A stretch of DNA of 64,000 bases, taken from the NCBI RefSeq assembly GCF_000425165.1, contig NZ_AULG01000013.1:1-64000 (forward strand), given 5' to 3'. Position numbers and translations under genes: made by a program. Positions 1 to 8,353 of the stretch are shown here, piece after piece (positions within the stretch are counted from its first letter, which is position 1; every line of letters starts with the position of its first letter). Under the pieces are notes generated by a model that worked only from the letters and a program-made list of their open reading frames with translations, was not told the DNA's origin and searched no databases. The DNA is from Photobacterium halotolerans DSM 18316. Its GTDB lineage: Bacteria; Pseudomonadota; Gammaproteobacteria; Enterobacterales; Vibrionaceae.

Positions 1-325
1 CATTACAATGTTGGAACAACTAAAAAGCCAGTATCGTCGAGCCAAAACAATTACACTCATTGTTGATAACTACATCATTCATAAGAGCAAAAAGACCCTG
101 AGTTGGTTGAAAAAAAATCCGAAGTTCGTCCTGATTTTTCAGCCTGTTTATTCTCCTTGGGTAAATAAAATTGAGAAACTCTGGCATGCGTTACACGAGA
201 CAATCACACGCAATCACCAATGCAAGACAATGTGGAAACTCCTGCAGCAAGTACGCCACTTCATGGACAATGCGTCACCATTTCCTGGCGGAGGTCATGG
301 TTTACTGAAAGTGAAGCACAATTAG
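1..325 (+). pseudogene. IS630-family transposase, C-terminal part
   Basis: The reading frame is open to the window edge and carries the last ~107 residues of a DDE transposase of the IS630 type. Visible landmarks are an Asp in VDNYIIH and a Glu in NKIEKLW, which correspond to the second and third catalytic acids of that family. The N-terminal half with the first Asp lies outside the window, so it is unknown whether the gene is complete. No terminal inverted repeat could be recognised after the stop codon. The frame of the next ORF opens directly behind this stop, so the element probably inserted into that gene. Confidence 0.75.
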
Positions 326-367
326 GATCAGTTATTTAGTGATGGTTATGTTTTTCCTTCTTCACAA

Positions 368-2293
368 ATGTTAGTTGCTGCAGGAAGGATGCTATGGAAT
401 AAAGCAATTATCAATGATGATGGTAAAGTTTCATTAAAAGATGCAACTGTAAATAATAAGTATTACCCAATACATTATTTTTCAGCTGAATCTATTGATC
501 AATTTCAATCCGTTTTTGGTTGTCATATTCCTGAAAATATCGATAAGTCAATCTATCGAAATATATCAATGTCGGCAAAGTTACCTGATAGTGAACAATG
601 GATTGACTTCAATGAATTTTATATTGAGCATAGACAGAGAAAATTATCTCCATTTGATAAAATCAGAATTTTAGTTATAGTCGACAGGGATAAACTGGAT
701 CTTGATGATACAACTATTCTCAATTTCCCAATCAATGTTGAAGCAGTGACCGAGCTTGAGAGTCTTGCTAAAACTGAAATGATGTATGATATACCTGCAG
801 AACAGAAGGTGGCGTCAAGTAATACAGGTTATATACGGAAAATATCAAGAAATGAGTTATGTGATCATGAAGTCGAAAAAATCGAAGGTGATAACCTTTG
901 GGGCGTGATAATTGAGCCTTCCTTTTATTATGGTATGCATCAAATATTTGGTACGCGGCCATTGGTAGATTATAACGATAGAACCATGAAAAACCTTTTC
1001 TCAAAAAAGGAAGAGGATAATCGCGCAACTATCATTGGCTCAGAAAAATATTTGAAATATTTTTATCAAGTACAGGTACCAGGACGTTCAGAAACAAAGT
1101 CAATTGTTTCGCATGTCAAGAAAAAATCAAAATATACATTTGATAGCCATTCCTCTGCACGATTTATATTAACGCTCAATCCAAATAGAGAATATCAGTT
1201 CAAGGTTAATAATAAATTGAATGAAAATTTATTAAAATCTGATCATATATTTTACGAACAAGGGTTTTTGAATGATAAATCTAAAGGTGAAAAAGTAAGT
1301 TTTGTCAAGGTGTTTGATAATCCCAAAGTTGACTTATATATTGGGCAGCCTAATAAAAAGTTATACCTGCGGGGTGAAGCAGAAATAAATCATGAAGAAA
1401 AAGTCCCTAAATTATTAACCCGCTCGTTTCTAAGAGGAGATATTGCTGGTTTTGACTGGAACTTAAGTACGCGACTTTCTGTTATAGTGAGAACGAAGGC
1501 AGTTGAAAATTCTCAATCACAATTGAAAACTCAAAAATTTGAAGAGAATTGTATTTTTTTAAAAAATCAAGCTTTAGTGGCACGTAGTGGAATACTGCAA
1601 GAAGATTATAAATATGAAATCGATGAATTAAATTGTTTATATAGGATTGGGTATATTGATTATGATGAAAATAATGAACTAGAATTTACTCAAGCACAGT
1701 ATGAAGATGGTTTACCTAGTCAAGTTGAAATGCTACAAAGTAGATATAAGCGATTGGGTAAAAAGGATTTGGAAAATCTAGCTGTAAGAAACCTATTTCT
1801 CAAATTTGAAAAAACTGAAATTTGGGGGAACAGCTTATCCTTGAAATATATCAATATACTGGGTGAAGAGGTCAGCGGTTTAACGCCTATGATTTATCCT
1901 GAAAAGCTAGATATCGGTTATGAATTCATGGGAACAAAATCGAATAATTTCGTTAATTTTAAAATATTAATTAATGGTCCTTATAATTCGGGTCTATCTG
2001 GTGCTGAATCAAATGAAATCCGCCTACATGGCAGACCAATTGAAGTGCCTTCTGAATGGTACAAACTAAGTGACAAAAAATTAATTGATAATGTTGTTAG
2101 AAGAATTGAAACGAATACGGAACACGAAAGTTTAGAGTCTGATTTGCTTGATAAACAAAAAGAATCCGAAGAGTACGGTATACAACCTCATAAAAAAGAC
2201 TCTTTATATAAATGGGTTAAACTTAATCCTAATGATATAGAAGAGTTAAATTATGAAAGGAAGAAATTGTTGCATAAGTGGATGAATAGCTAG
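368..2293 (+). CDS. hypothetical protein, AT-rich, probably 5'-truncated
   Basis: This 641-residue protein is not recognised. It has no signal peptide or clear membrane segment, is rich in Asn, Lys and Ile, and alternates short strand-like hydrophobic runs with charged loops. Its base composition is much more AT-rich than the genes after 4 kb, which points to horizontal transfer. The frame is open upstream back to position 326, immediately behind the IS630 transposase stop. No Shine-Dalgarno sequence precedes the first ATG at 368. I infer that an N-terminal part was removed by the insertion and that the present start is only the first available Met. The C-terminus ends with charged Lys/Glu-rich segments. 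Function is unknown; a defence or phage-related role is possible but nothing in the sequence proves it. Confidence 0.55.
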   Translation: MLVAAGRMLWNKAIINDDGKVSLKDATVNNKYYPIHYFSAESIDQFQSVFGCHIPENIDKSIYRNISMSAKLPDSEQWIDFNEFYIEHRQRKLSPFDKIRILVIVDRDKLDLDDTTILNFPINVEAVTELESLAKTEMMYDIPAEQKVASSNTGYIRKISRNELCDHEVEKIEGDNLWGVIIEPSFYYGMHQIFGTRPLVDYNDRTMKNLFSKKEEDNRATIIGSEKYLKYFYQVQVPGRSETKSIVSHVKKKSKYTFDSHSSARFILTLNPNREYQFKVNNKLNENLLKSDHIFYEQGFLNDKSKGEKVSFVKVFDNPKVDLYIGQPNKKLYLRGEAEINHEEKVPKLLTRSFLRGDIAGFDWNLSTRLSVIVRTKAVENSQSQLKTQKFEENCIFLKNQALVARSGILQEDYKYEIDELNCLYRIGYIDYDENNELEFTQAQYEDGLPSQVEMLQSRYKRLGKKDLENLAVRNLFLKFEKTEIWGNSLSLKYINILGEEVSGLTPMIYPEKLDIGYEFMGTKSNNFVNFKILINGPYNSGLSGAESNEIRLHGRPIEVPSEWYKLSDKKLIDNVVRRIETNTEHESLESDLLDKQKESEEYGIQPHKKDSLYKWVKLNPNDIEELNYERKKLLHKWMNS

Positions 2294-2610
2294 GATTCAA
2301 CTCTCATGAAGACATCAAAGTCTATTTGATATCTTCTTTTTATTACTTTAGAATATAGCTATTTATATGTTTTCAAAATTGATTGTTGTACTTTTAACAT
2401 CTCGGAAACCCTATTCTATGAAACATCAACGCTGAAACAGAGAAAAAACTGGGCATGTATTACTGATCATTCGTATTACTCTGAGCTAAAATGAAGGTCA
2501 CAATGCTCTGACAATGAATACTTAACAAGCAACTGTTTATCAGCAAAATATAAACCCATTCGCATCTCATCGTTCAACATCTTCTTCATAGAGGATTGAT
2601 ACTTAACGGT
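2294..2610. other. intergenic AT-rich stretch before IS256 copy
   Basis: This gap holds no convincing gene. A 37-codon minus-strand ORF (2476-2589) starts with MKKMLNDEMRMG but has no ribosome-binding site, and I do not recognise it. The right side abuts the left end of the IS256 element. Confidence 0.4.
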
Positions 2611-3745
2611 AGTGTTCAAAGTTTTGTGTCTTTTCCTACACTTCCTAAAAAAGGGAGAGACACATCATGGCTGATAAATACGAAATTGATATCCAGGCAT
2701 TTGCCAAAGCGCTGCAGTCCGGGCAAAACCTCAATGGCAAGGATGGCCTGCTCACGCCGCTGATCAAGCAGATAACCGAAGCCGCATTGGGAGCAGAGCT
2801 GGACGAGCACCTGACGAATGAAATTTCTGCCAACCGCAAGAATGGCACCTCCAGAAAGACGGTCAAAACATCATCTGGTGAATTTGAACTGGAAACGCCG
2901 AGAGACCGTAATGGCACGTTCGAACCCCAGACCGTCAAGAAGTATCAGACCCGCCTGACAGATGAGATGGAGGGGAAGATCCTCTCTCTGTTCGCACTTG
3001 GTAACAGCTATCAGAACATCCGCGAACACATCTTAGATCTGTACGGCATGAGTATCTCCAACGGCACTATCAACACCATTACCGACCGTTTGGTACCTGA
3101 ACTCAGAGCATGGCAGGAGCGGGATCTGGAGCCGCTCTACCCCTTCGTCTGGCTGGATGCAATTCACTATAAAATCAAAGAGAACGGTCGCTTCATATCA
3201 AAAGCCGTCTACACTATTCTGGGCCTGACCGTTGAGGGTAAAAAAGAGCTGCTGGGGCTGTACTTGTCCGAGAATGAAGGTGCACATTACTGGCTCAGCG
3301 TGCTGACCGACCTGCAGAACCGCGGCGTCAAGGACATCCTGATCGCCTCGGTAGACGGCCTGAAAGGCTTCCCGGAAGCGATTGAAACCATCTACCCTGA
3401 GACAGAGGTGCAGATCTGCGTCATTCACCAGATCCGCAACTCCATGAAGTACGTTGCGAGCAAGAACCAGAAGGCTTTCATGGCGGATCTCAAGTGTGTC
3501 TACAAGGCCGCAACGCAAAATGCTGCTGAGCAGGCGCTGGACGAGCTGGAAACAAAATGGGGTAAGCAGTACCCGTTGGTCATCAAATCCTGGCGCAGCA
3601 AGTGGGACAATCTGTCGGTATACTTCAAGTATCCCGAGCAGATCCGGCGGGCCATCTACACCACCAATGCGGTTGAGGCGGTGCACCGTCAGTTCAGCAA
3701 GCTGGTTTCGTTGGCGAAGCCGCCCTTGGTTTTAGTCAGTTGTCG
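2611..3745 (+). mobile_element. truncated IS256-family insertion sequence
   Basis: The left end begins around 2611 with GGTAGTGTTCAAAGTTTTGT, typical of IS256-type left inverted repeats, followed by a short leader and the transposase. No matching right inverted repeat is found downstream. Transposase homology on the plus strand stops at about 3704 and is followed by a short segment in inverted orientation up to about 3740. The element is therefore a dead 5' remnant. Confidence 0.75.
2667..3704 (+). pseudogene. IS256-family (mutator-type) transposase, C-terminally disrupted
   Basis: The first ~346 codons encode a typical Mutator/IS256 transposase. Visible features are the N-terminal GAELDEHL region, the motif FVWLDAIHYKIKENG holding the first catalytic Asp, SVDGLKGFPEAI with the second Asp, and IYTTNAVEAVHRQF shortly before the third catalytic region. 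After the residues QFSKL the normal continuation (TKTKGGFANE) is absent from this strand. That motif is present on the opposite strand at 3693-3740. The frame then runs through unrelated sequence to 4148. A normal family member has about 400 residues with a conserved tail that is missing here, so the protein is expected to be inactive. It starts with ATG behind an AAAAGGGAGAG ribosome-binding site. Confidence 0.85.
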
Positions 3746-3859
3746 GAGCTGGTGGTCAACCGCTTGCGGACGAACAATTAAAAAAACAGCATCTTCGATT
3801 GATTCATCGCGGCAGAAAACATACATTGTTGGGCTTTTCACGTCAGTTAAGGAATTAAA

Positions 3860-4213
3860 ATGGATATTCAGCGAATTAACCCAACAAAACGTTGGTCTGA
3901 TGTCACTGTGTTCAATGGTATTGCTCACTTTGTCGAAGTCCCTGAATCTGATACCAGTGCTGATATTACGGGTCAGGCAGAACAGGTTTTTGCTCAGGCA
4001 GAAGCCATGCTGGCAAGCGTGGGCAGTGATCAGTCCCGTATTTTGTCTGTCACTATTTATATTACCGACTGGGCTAACCTTGCTGCTTTCAACGCCGCCT
4101 GGGACGCCTGGCTGCCAGAAGGCGCTGCGCCAAGCCGCGCCTGCGTGAAAGTTGAACTGGCTGATCCGGATTACCTGGTAGAGATTGCTTTTGTTGCCGC
4201 TGCCGGTAAATAG
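3860..4213 (+). CDS. RidA/YjgF-YER057c-UK114 family protein
   Basis: This 117-residue protein belongs to the small RidA superfamily. Members form trimers, and the best-known ones hydrolyse reactive enamine/imine intermediates made by PLP enzymes. Features are the N-terminal WSDVTVFNGIAHFVEVP strand pair, the QAEQVFAQAEAMLASVGSD helix, the VTIYITDWANLAAFNAAWDAWL segment, and PSRACVKVELADPDYLVEIAFVAA at the end. The Arg in PSRACV matches the family position that binds carboxylates. The sequence resembles the YoaB/YjgH type subgroup more than RidA itself. A good ribosome-binding site (TAAGGA) precedes ATG 3860. The gene stands alone behind the IS remnant and is followed by a hairpin, so it is probably monocistronic. 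The exact substrate is not visible. Confidence 0.8.
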   Translation: MDIQRINPTKRWSDVTVFNGIAHFVEVPESDTSADITGQAEQVFAQAEAMLASVGSDQSRILSVTIYITDWANLAAFNAAWDAWLPEGAAPSRACVKVELADPDYLVEIAFVAAAGK

Positions 4214-4220
4214 AGAATCT

Positions 4221-4250
4221 ATTGCCATCATTTTTGTAAATGGTGGCAAT
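4221..4250 (+). terminator. hairpin after the RidA gene
   Basis: A 13-bp stem (ATTGCCATCATTT with AAATGGTGGCAAT, one G-T pair) with a TTGT loop lies 8 bp after the stop codon. The T-run behind it is poor, so termination may be weak. The remaining gap to 4533 shows nothing else that I can call. Confidence 0.5.
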
Positions 4251-4533
4251 TTCCCCTCCGCTTTTTGTCTTCATGATTGCTGACACGGCTACCTTTCCGA
4301 TTTAGCCGCTTTGTTTGTTATTTCACTTACTTATCTTGCCACCTGTTTCTTAAACACTGTAACAAGCAGAGTAAAACTGATAGTTTTGCTGATTAGGAAT
4401 GTTAACTTGTCAGTTATGCCCTTAGGTTATTTTTGGCGTATTGTTGCGCTTGCATTTGTTCTGAACTTTTGGTCGTAAGTCGGTTTGGCAAGCAGTTAAC
4501 AGGTTTCTCTGCGGGATCTCTGTTGGATAAAGG

Positions 4534-5499
4534 ATGGCTACATTGAAAGGATTGGGTTTTGATCTTCGCTCGTTAGAAGTCTTTGTTGCTACCGCGCAGT
4601 CAGGCAACATGACGATGGCGGCTAACCAACTGGGCCTCACACAGTCCTCCGTTTCTCAGACACTCTCCTCTCTTGAGCACAATCTTAAAGTGACGCTGCT
4701 GGACAGAAGCGTTCGCCCGGTTGAGCTGACCGTCGCCGGACGCTATTTTTATGATCAGTCATGCCATTTGCTTGCTGAAGCAGAAAAAACACACGGCGTG
4801 ATGACGAAAAGCAGTTTTCAGAAACTGCATTTATTACGCATTGCCATGGTTGATTCACTGGCCACCTCGTTAGGACAGCCTCTGGTTGAGGTGATTAAAC
4901 GGCATACAGAAAACTGGACGATCAATACTGGCCGTTCTCACATGCATGCCCAGGCGCTGCTTTCACGCAACGTTGATATTATTATTTCTGACGATGCGCT
5001 GGAAAATAACGAGCACCTCAGCCGCTACCGCCTGTTACGCGAACCTTTTGTTCTGGTTATGCCAAGCCAGTTCGCCGGTCAGTATCAGGGATTACAGCAA
5101 GTCGCAAAGCAGCTTGATTTTGTCCGCTATTCTAATGACTCGCTGATAGGCGTGACGATTGAACGCTACTTACGCCGACTGGCTATGAACGTGCCGGTGA
5201 GAATGCAGCTGGATAATACCTTTGCCGTGTTATCCAGTGTGGCAGCCGGGCTTGGCTGGACAATCACGACACCGCTTTGTATGTTCCAGTACGGGCTGAC
5301 CAATGAAAAACTCACCTGCCTCCCCCTTCCCCGCGAAGAACCCTTTTATCGCAATCTGACACTGGTTTGTCGTCACAACGAGTTGGGAAACCTGCCGCAT
5401 ATTCTGGCGGAAGACAGCCGTCAAATTATTAACGAACGATTTTTTCCTCAGATTCGGGATGCTTTGCCCTGGCTGGATACAGAACTGTATGCCGGTTAA
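4534..5499 (+). CDS. LysR-family transcriptional regulator
   Basis: The 321-residue protein has the LysR layout. A winged helix-turn-helix lies at about residues 10-70 (LEVFVATAQSGNMTMAANQL, then LTQSSVSQTLSSLE). It is followed by a linker helix and a substrate-binding domain from about residue 95 to 300. The HTH residues are well conserved, so DNA binding is expected. The ligand cannot be read from the sequence. It starts at ATG 4534 with GGATAAAGG just upstream. LysR regulators usually act on neighbours; here the flanking genes are the RidA gene upstream on the same strand and the diguanylate cyclase downstream, with no divergent target, so the regulon is unclear. Confidence 0.88.
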   Translation: MATLKGLGFDLRSLEVFVATAQSGNMTMAANQLGLTQSSVSQTLSSLEHNLKVTLLDRSVRPVELTVAGRYFYDQSCHLLAEAEKTHGVMTKSSFQKLHLLRIAMVDSLATSLGQPLVEVIKRHTENWTINTGRSHMHAQALLSRNVDIIISDDALENNEHLSRYRLLREPFVLVMPSQFAGQYQGLQQVAKQLDFVRYSNDSLIGVTIERYLRRLAMNVPVRMQLDNTFAVLSSVAAGLGWTITTPLCMFQYGLTNEKLTCLPLPREEPFYRNLTLVCRHNELGNLPHILAEDSRQIINERFFPQIRDALPWLDTELYAG

Positions 5500-5740
5500 A
5501 AGCCGGCTACTGTTTGATTCTAAATAGAATAAGTGTGATTCCCACCCAGCATATAAAACAATTGCCGCATTCTATTTTGGTAATTATCAACAGCGTAGAC
5601 TAGGTTGAACTTATCGATAGCGGCAAAAAAATACCAAAGTGATCTGAGTACAAATAATCAATCACAACCGCTATCGGGTGAAACGGGTCTGATATTTCAG
5701 AGGTTATCGCAGCAGACACAAATGGAAGTGTGTACCTATC

Positions 5741-7015
5741 ATGAATTCGCTGGAATTTTTTCTGAGTTCTGTCTTAAACGGCATTGGTAGTCTGTCCGAT
5801 ATCATTTCGGCATCGGGAGATCTATTTTCACTTCATGTCAATTTTCCTTTCTTCTGGCTGGTACTGACAGGTTTGGTACTGGCTGCATTGCTGCTGTCTG
5901 TTGTCAGCCTGCTGTGGAAGCAGCACAGCCGTCGTTCCCGTGTTCACCGTGAGCTTGCCCGTGCCAATCAAAGAATGAGCCTGGCAACCTCAGTGGCGGG
6001 CATTGGTGTCTGGGAATGGGACGTGAATGCCGACACCTTGCAATGGAGCCCTTATCTGTATGATCTCTATGGTATTCGCGTCGGCAGTAAGCTGGCATTG
6101 AGTGACTGGATGTCGCGTTTGAAAAGTGGTGATGGCGACAAGGTGATCCGCTTGAAACAGATCGCGGGTAAAAACAAGCAGCAGACGCTGCTTATCGACA
6201 TGATTGATCCGCTGGACGGGCAACCCAGAGTGCTGGAGTTGGTGGTGCAGGGGTTAGTCAATGACGCATCTCGCCTGATTGGCACACAGCGGGATATTTC
6301 GGATGTCATTGAACGGCAGCGCCAAATGGAACAGGCCGCTTTGCAGGACAAGCTGACAGGCTTGCCAAACACTCGGGCGCTTAACCGAGTGCTCAAAGCC
6401 GCCTTTTCTGCGCCGGACGTAGAGAACAAAGTGTTCGGACTCATGTTTATCGATCTGGATGGTTTTAAGCAGGTCAATGACACTCTCGGCCATGATGTGG
6501 GTGATGCCTTGCTGCAGCACGCTTCCAAGCGGATGCGGGGATGTCTCAGGGTGGAAGATGAAGTCTTTCGCCTTGGCGGCGACGAATTTGTTGTCTGGGT
6601 GCCACTGGGTGAATACGCAGTAAAGATCAATAAGCCCGCCAAAGATATTGTCTTTGATGAAGATGAGTCTGAGCGCCGCGATCCCTCCATTCTTACCTGG
6701 GGGGATAACGATGAAGAGCTGACGTTCAGAATGGAAACCATTGCTGAAAAATTGCTGCACACTCTGACCGTGCCTTTTAATTTTGGTGACAACCAGTGCC
6801 GCGTTTCGGCCAGTATCGGGATCGCCCGATACCCGGTTCATGCGAAAGATGCGCAGACACTGCTTAAGCGGGCGGATTCAGCCATGTACCAGGCTAAGCG
6901 TCAGGGCAAACGCCAGTTTGCTCACTATGACCCTGCACCCGCACAGAGCGATGAAATTTGGCAACAGACTGATATTGCAGAGAAAGAGCCAGGCAACAAG
7001 CAGGCTATGGGGTAG
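5741..7015 (+). CDS. membrane-anchored PAS-GGDEF diguanylate cyclase
   Basis: This 424-residue protein should make cyclic di-GMP from two GTP at the inner membrane. A short N-terminus leads to one strong membrane segment at about residues 38-59, then a PAS-like domain (about 78-190, with GIGVWEWDVNADTLQWSP), a coupling helix, and a GGDEF domain from about 205 to 405. The active-site signature is intact (RLGGDEF), as is the metal/substrate strand MFIDLDGFKQVNDTLGHDVG. The inhibitory I-site RxxD is present as RVED at the normal spacing. An acidic insertion of roughly 35 residues follows the GGDEF strand. It sits immediately upstream of the Tad pilus operon on the same strand, so a role in controlling surface attachment is likely but inferred. 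Confidence 0.88.
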   Translation: MNSLEFFLSSVLNGIGSLSDIISASGDLFSLHVNFPFFWLVLTGLVLAALLLSVVSLLWKQHSRRSRVHRELARANQRMSLATSVAGIGVWEWDVNADTLQWSPYLYDLYGIRVGSKLALSDWMSRLKSGDGDKVIRLKQIAGKNKQQTLLIDMIDPLDGQPRVLELVVQGLVNDASRLIGTQRDISDVIERQRQMEQAALQDKLTGLPNTRALNRVLKAAFSAPDVENKVFGLMFIDLDGFKQVNDTLGHDVGDALLQHASKRMRGCLRVEDEVFRLGGDEFVVWVPLGEYAVKINKPAKDIVFDEDESERRDPSILTWGDNDEELTFRMETIAEKLLHTLTVPFNFGDNQCRVSASIGIARYPVHAKDAQTLLKRADSAMYQAKRQGKRQFAHYDPAPAQSDEIWQQTDIAEKEPGNKQAMG

Positions 7016-7117
7016 GGTTGATGTGTCAGCTTATTGACGACTTACATTTTATTAAGTCGGTATCAGATAAAAAACACAGTGCTTATGAAAAAAAAGTTCA
7101 AGTAACACAATAATTTT

Positions 7118-7147
7118 TTCACACAAAATTTGTACAGAATCTAATAT
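7118..7147 (+). promoter_or_regulatory. candidate sigma70 promoter of the Tad operon
   Basis: TTCACA (7118-7123) and TAATAT (7142-7147) are separated by 18 bp and lie about 60 bp upstream of the flp start. This is a pattern match only; no operator is evident. Confidence 0.35.
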
Positions 7148-7208
7148 TTGAGACAGAGAAGAGAAAAACTATTCTACAAGAATGCTTAACCAAAGTGAGG
7201 GATGTTCC

Positions 7209-7418
7209 ATGAAGTATTTAGTATTAGCCTGGATTCACACAACAAACTTTATTCAGCGTCTGATCAAAGAAGAAAAGGGTGCCTCAGCGATTGAGTATGT
7301 GTTGATCGCGGCAGTGATTGTTGGTGCAGTGAGTTTACTAAATTTGGATGGTGTTATTGCTGGTGCGGGTACACTATTAAATAACACAGTGGTATCAGCT
7401 GGTGTAACCCCTGAGTAA
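7209..7418 (+). CDS. flp: Flp-type major pilin
   Basis: This 69-residue prepilin is the structural subunit of a Flp/Tad type IVc pilus. After a leader of about 24 residues comes the prepilin-peptidase site KG|ASAIEY, with Glu at +5, then a hydrophobic helix VLIAAVIVGAVSLLN and a short variable tail. The start at 7209 is preferred over the upstream in-frame ATG at 7182 because GTGAGGGATG precedes it and because the leader then has a normal length. It is the first gene of the Tad cluster, as in most such loci, and is probably the most highly expressed. The leader is slightly longer than in many Flp proteins. Confidence 0.9.
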   Translation: MKYLVLAWIHTTNFIQRLIKEEKGASAIEYVLIAAVIVGAVSLLNLDGVIAGAGTLLNNTVVSAGVTPE

Positions 7419-7420
7419 CA

Positions 7421-7822
7421 ATGAAAGAGATTGTACTGGTTTCTTTTCTTTTTATATTCTCATTAGTAGATTATAGAAGAATGAAAGTGCCAAATTGGAT
7501 GCTGTTGGTATTCTTTATTGTTGTCAGCCTTTGTTTTTTTTATCCAGAAAATAGAGGGTGGACAGCAATAGATGTAAACTCAATGATATTGATTTGTTCC
7601 CTAACTTTTCCAGGGTTATATTTTTCGGTTTTTGGTGCATCTGACGTGAAAATACTGTTAATCATGGCACTAATATTGTCTTTCACTCAGATGCTGGATG
7701 TTCTTTTATATTCATTTGTCTGCTTCGCAGTGTACTGGTGGTTGTTTGCCCGTGGCCAGAAAGAAGCTCCCTTTGTACCAAGCTTGCTGGTTGGGGTGGT
7801 TGTATCGTTATGGATTCTATAA
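7421..7822 (+). CDS. tadV: TadV/CpaA prepilin peptidase
   Basis: The 133-residue membrane protein is an aspartic prepilin peptidase of the short TadV/CpaA kind, which cleaves Flp and pseudopilin leaders at the inner membrane. The two catalytic aspartates are visible: Asp17 in LVDYRR and Asp75 in the GxxD motif GASDVK. Four to five hydrophobic segments fill the rest. The N-terminal methylase-like domain of the larger PilD enzymes is absent, as expected for this family. The gene starts 2 bp after the flp stop and overlaps the next gene by 13 bp, so it is translationally linked within the operon. Confidence 0.88.
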   Translation: MKEIVLVSFLFIFSLVDYRRMKVPNWMLLVFFIVVSLCFFYPENRGWTAIDVNSMILICSLTFPGLYFSVFGASDVKILLIMALILSFTQMLDVLLYSFVCFAVYWWLFARGQKEAPFVPSLLVGVVVSLWIL

Positions 7823-8289
7823 GAAAGAAGTGCTTCAGGATCAAGCGGATAAAGCAGCAGGGCTCTGCTGCCCTGGAAACCATCTTTCTTCTGCCTGTTG
7901 TGCTGATGATTTTTTATGCCGTTGCCCAGTACAGCCTTATTTTTGTTTCCATTCAGATGCTGAATTATGTTTCAGAAGAAGCGCTTCGCAAGAGTATTTC
8001 CTATGTGGATGAGAATTGTTACTACGGCGGTGCTTGCGACAGCAGCGAACTGGAAGATCATATTGAGCAATCTGCAGAGTCATTAATAAAAAACTATACC
8101 GGATCAAATTCAGGCAGAGGCTCACTCTTCGGGCAGAGCCTGGATGATAACCTTTCAATCAATATCGATTCAGATACATTTTGCTGTAAAGTCACCATCA
8201 TCTATAACTATAAGAACAAACCATTCTTACCGTCTTTCGGTTTGCCTGTTCCGGACGAATTAAAATCGACTGCAATATTAAATTTATAG
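7810..8289 (+). CDS. TadE-like pseudopilin
   Basis: This 159-residue protein has a basic N-terminus followed by the pseudopilin site QQG|SAALE and a single hydrophobic helix (TIFLLPVVLMIFYAVAQYSL). These are characteristic of TadE/TadF minor pilins that TadV processes. The C-terminal domain is polar and contains several cysteines (ENCYYGGACD, FCCKV), which could form disulfides outside the inner membrane. The start at ATG 7810 is chosen so the leader is short and basic; it lies inside the end of tadV. TadE and TadF cannot be told apart with confidence, so no symbol is given. Confidence 0.75.
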   Translation: MDSIRKKCFRIKRIKQQGSAALETIFLLPVVLMIFYAVAQYSLIFVSIQMLNYVSEEALRKSISYVDENCYYGGACDSSELEDHIEQSAESLIKNYTGSNSGRGSLFGQSLDDNLSINIDSDTFCCKVTIIYNYKNKPFLPSFGLPVPDELKSTAILNL

Positions 8290-8353
8290 AAATGCGCTTT
8301 GTTAGCATTTCTTAAACTATGCTGTCAGACAGCGAGAGTAGAGTGAGGGTAAA

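Noticed and set aside
3198..3686. Minus-strand ORF inside the IS256 transposase
   Set aside because: It is a shadow of the transposase coding frame; no start signal and no family resemblance.
3705..3782. Possible C-terminus of a chromosomal gene (EAALGFSQLSELVVNRLRTNN) interrupted by the IS256 element
   Set aside because: The reverse strand of the same bases encodes the conserved IS256 motif TKTKGGFANE, which is the better explanation; the plus-strand reading is likely chance.
5605..5790. 61-codon ORF before the diguanylate cyclase
   Set aside because: It overlaps the start of the cyclase in another frame, has a polar unstructured sequence and no ribosome-binding site.
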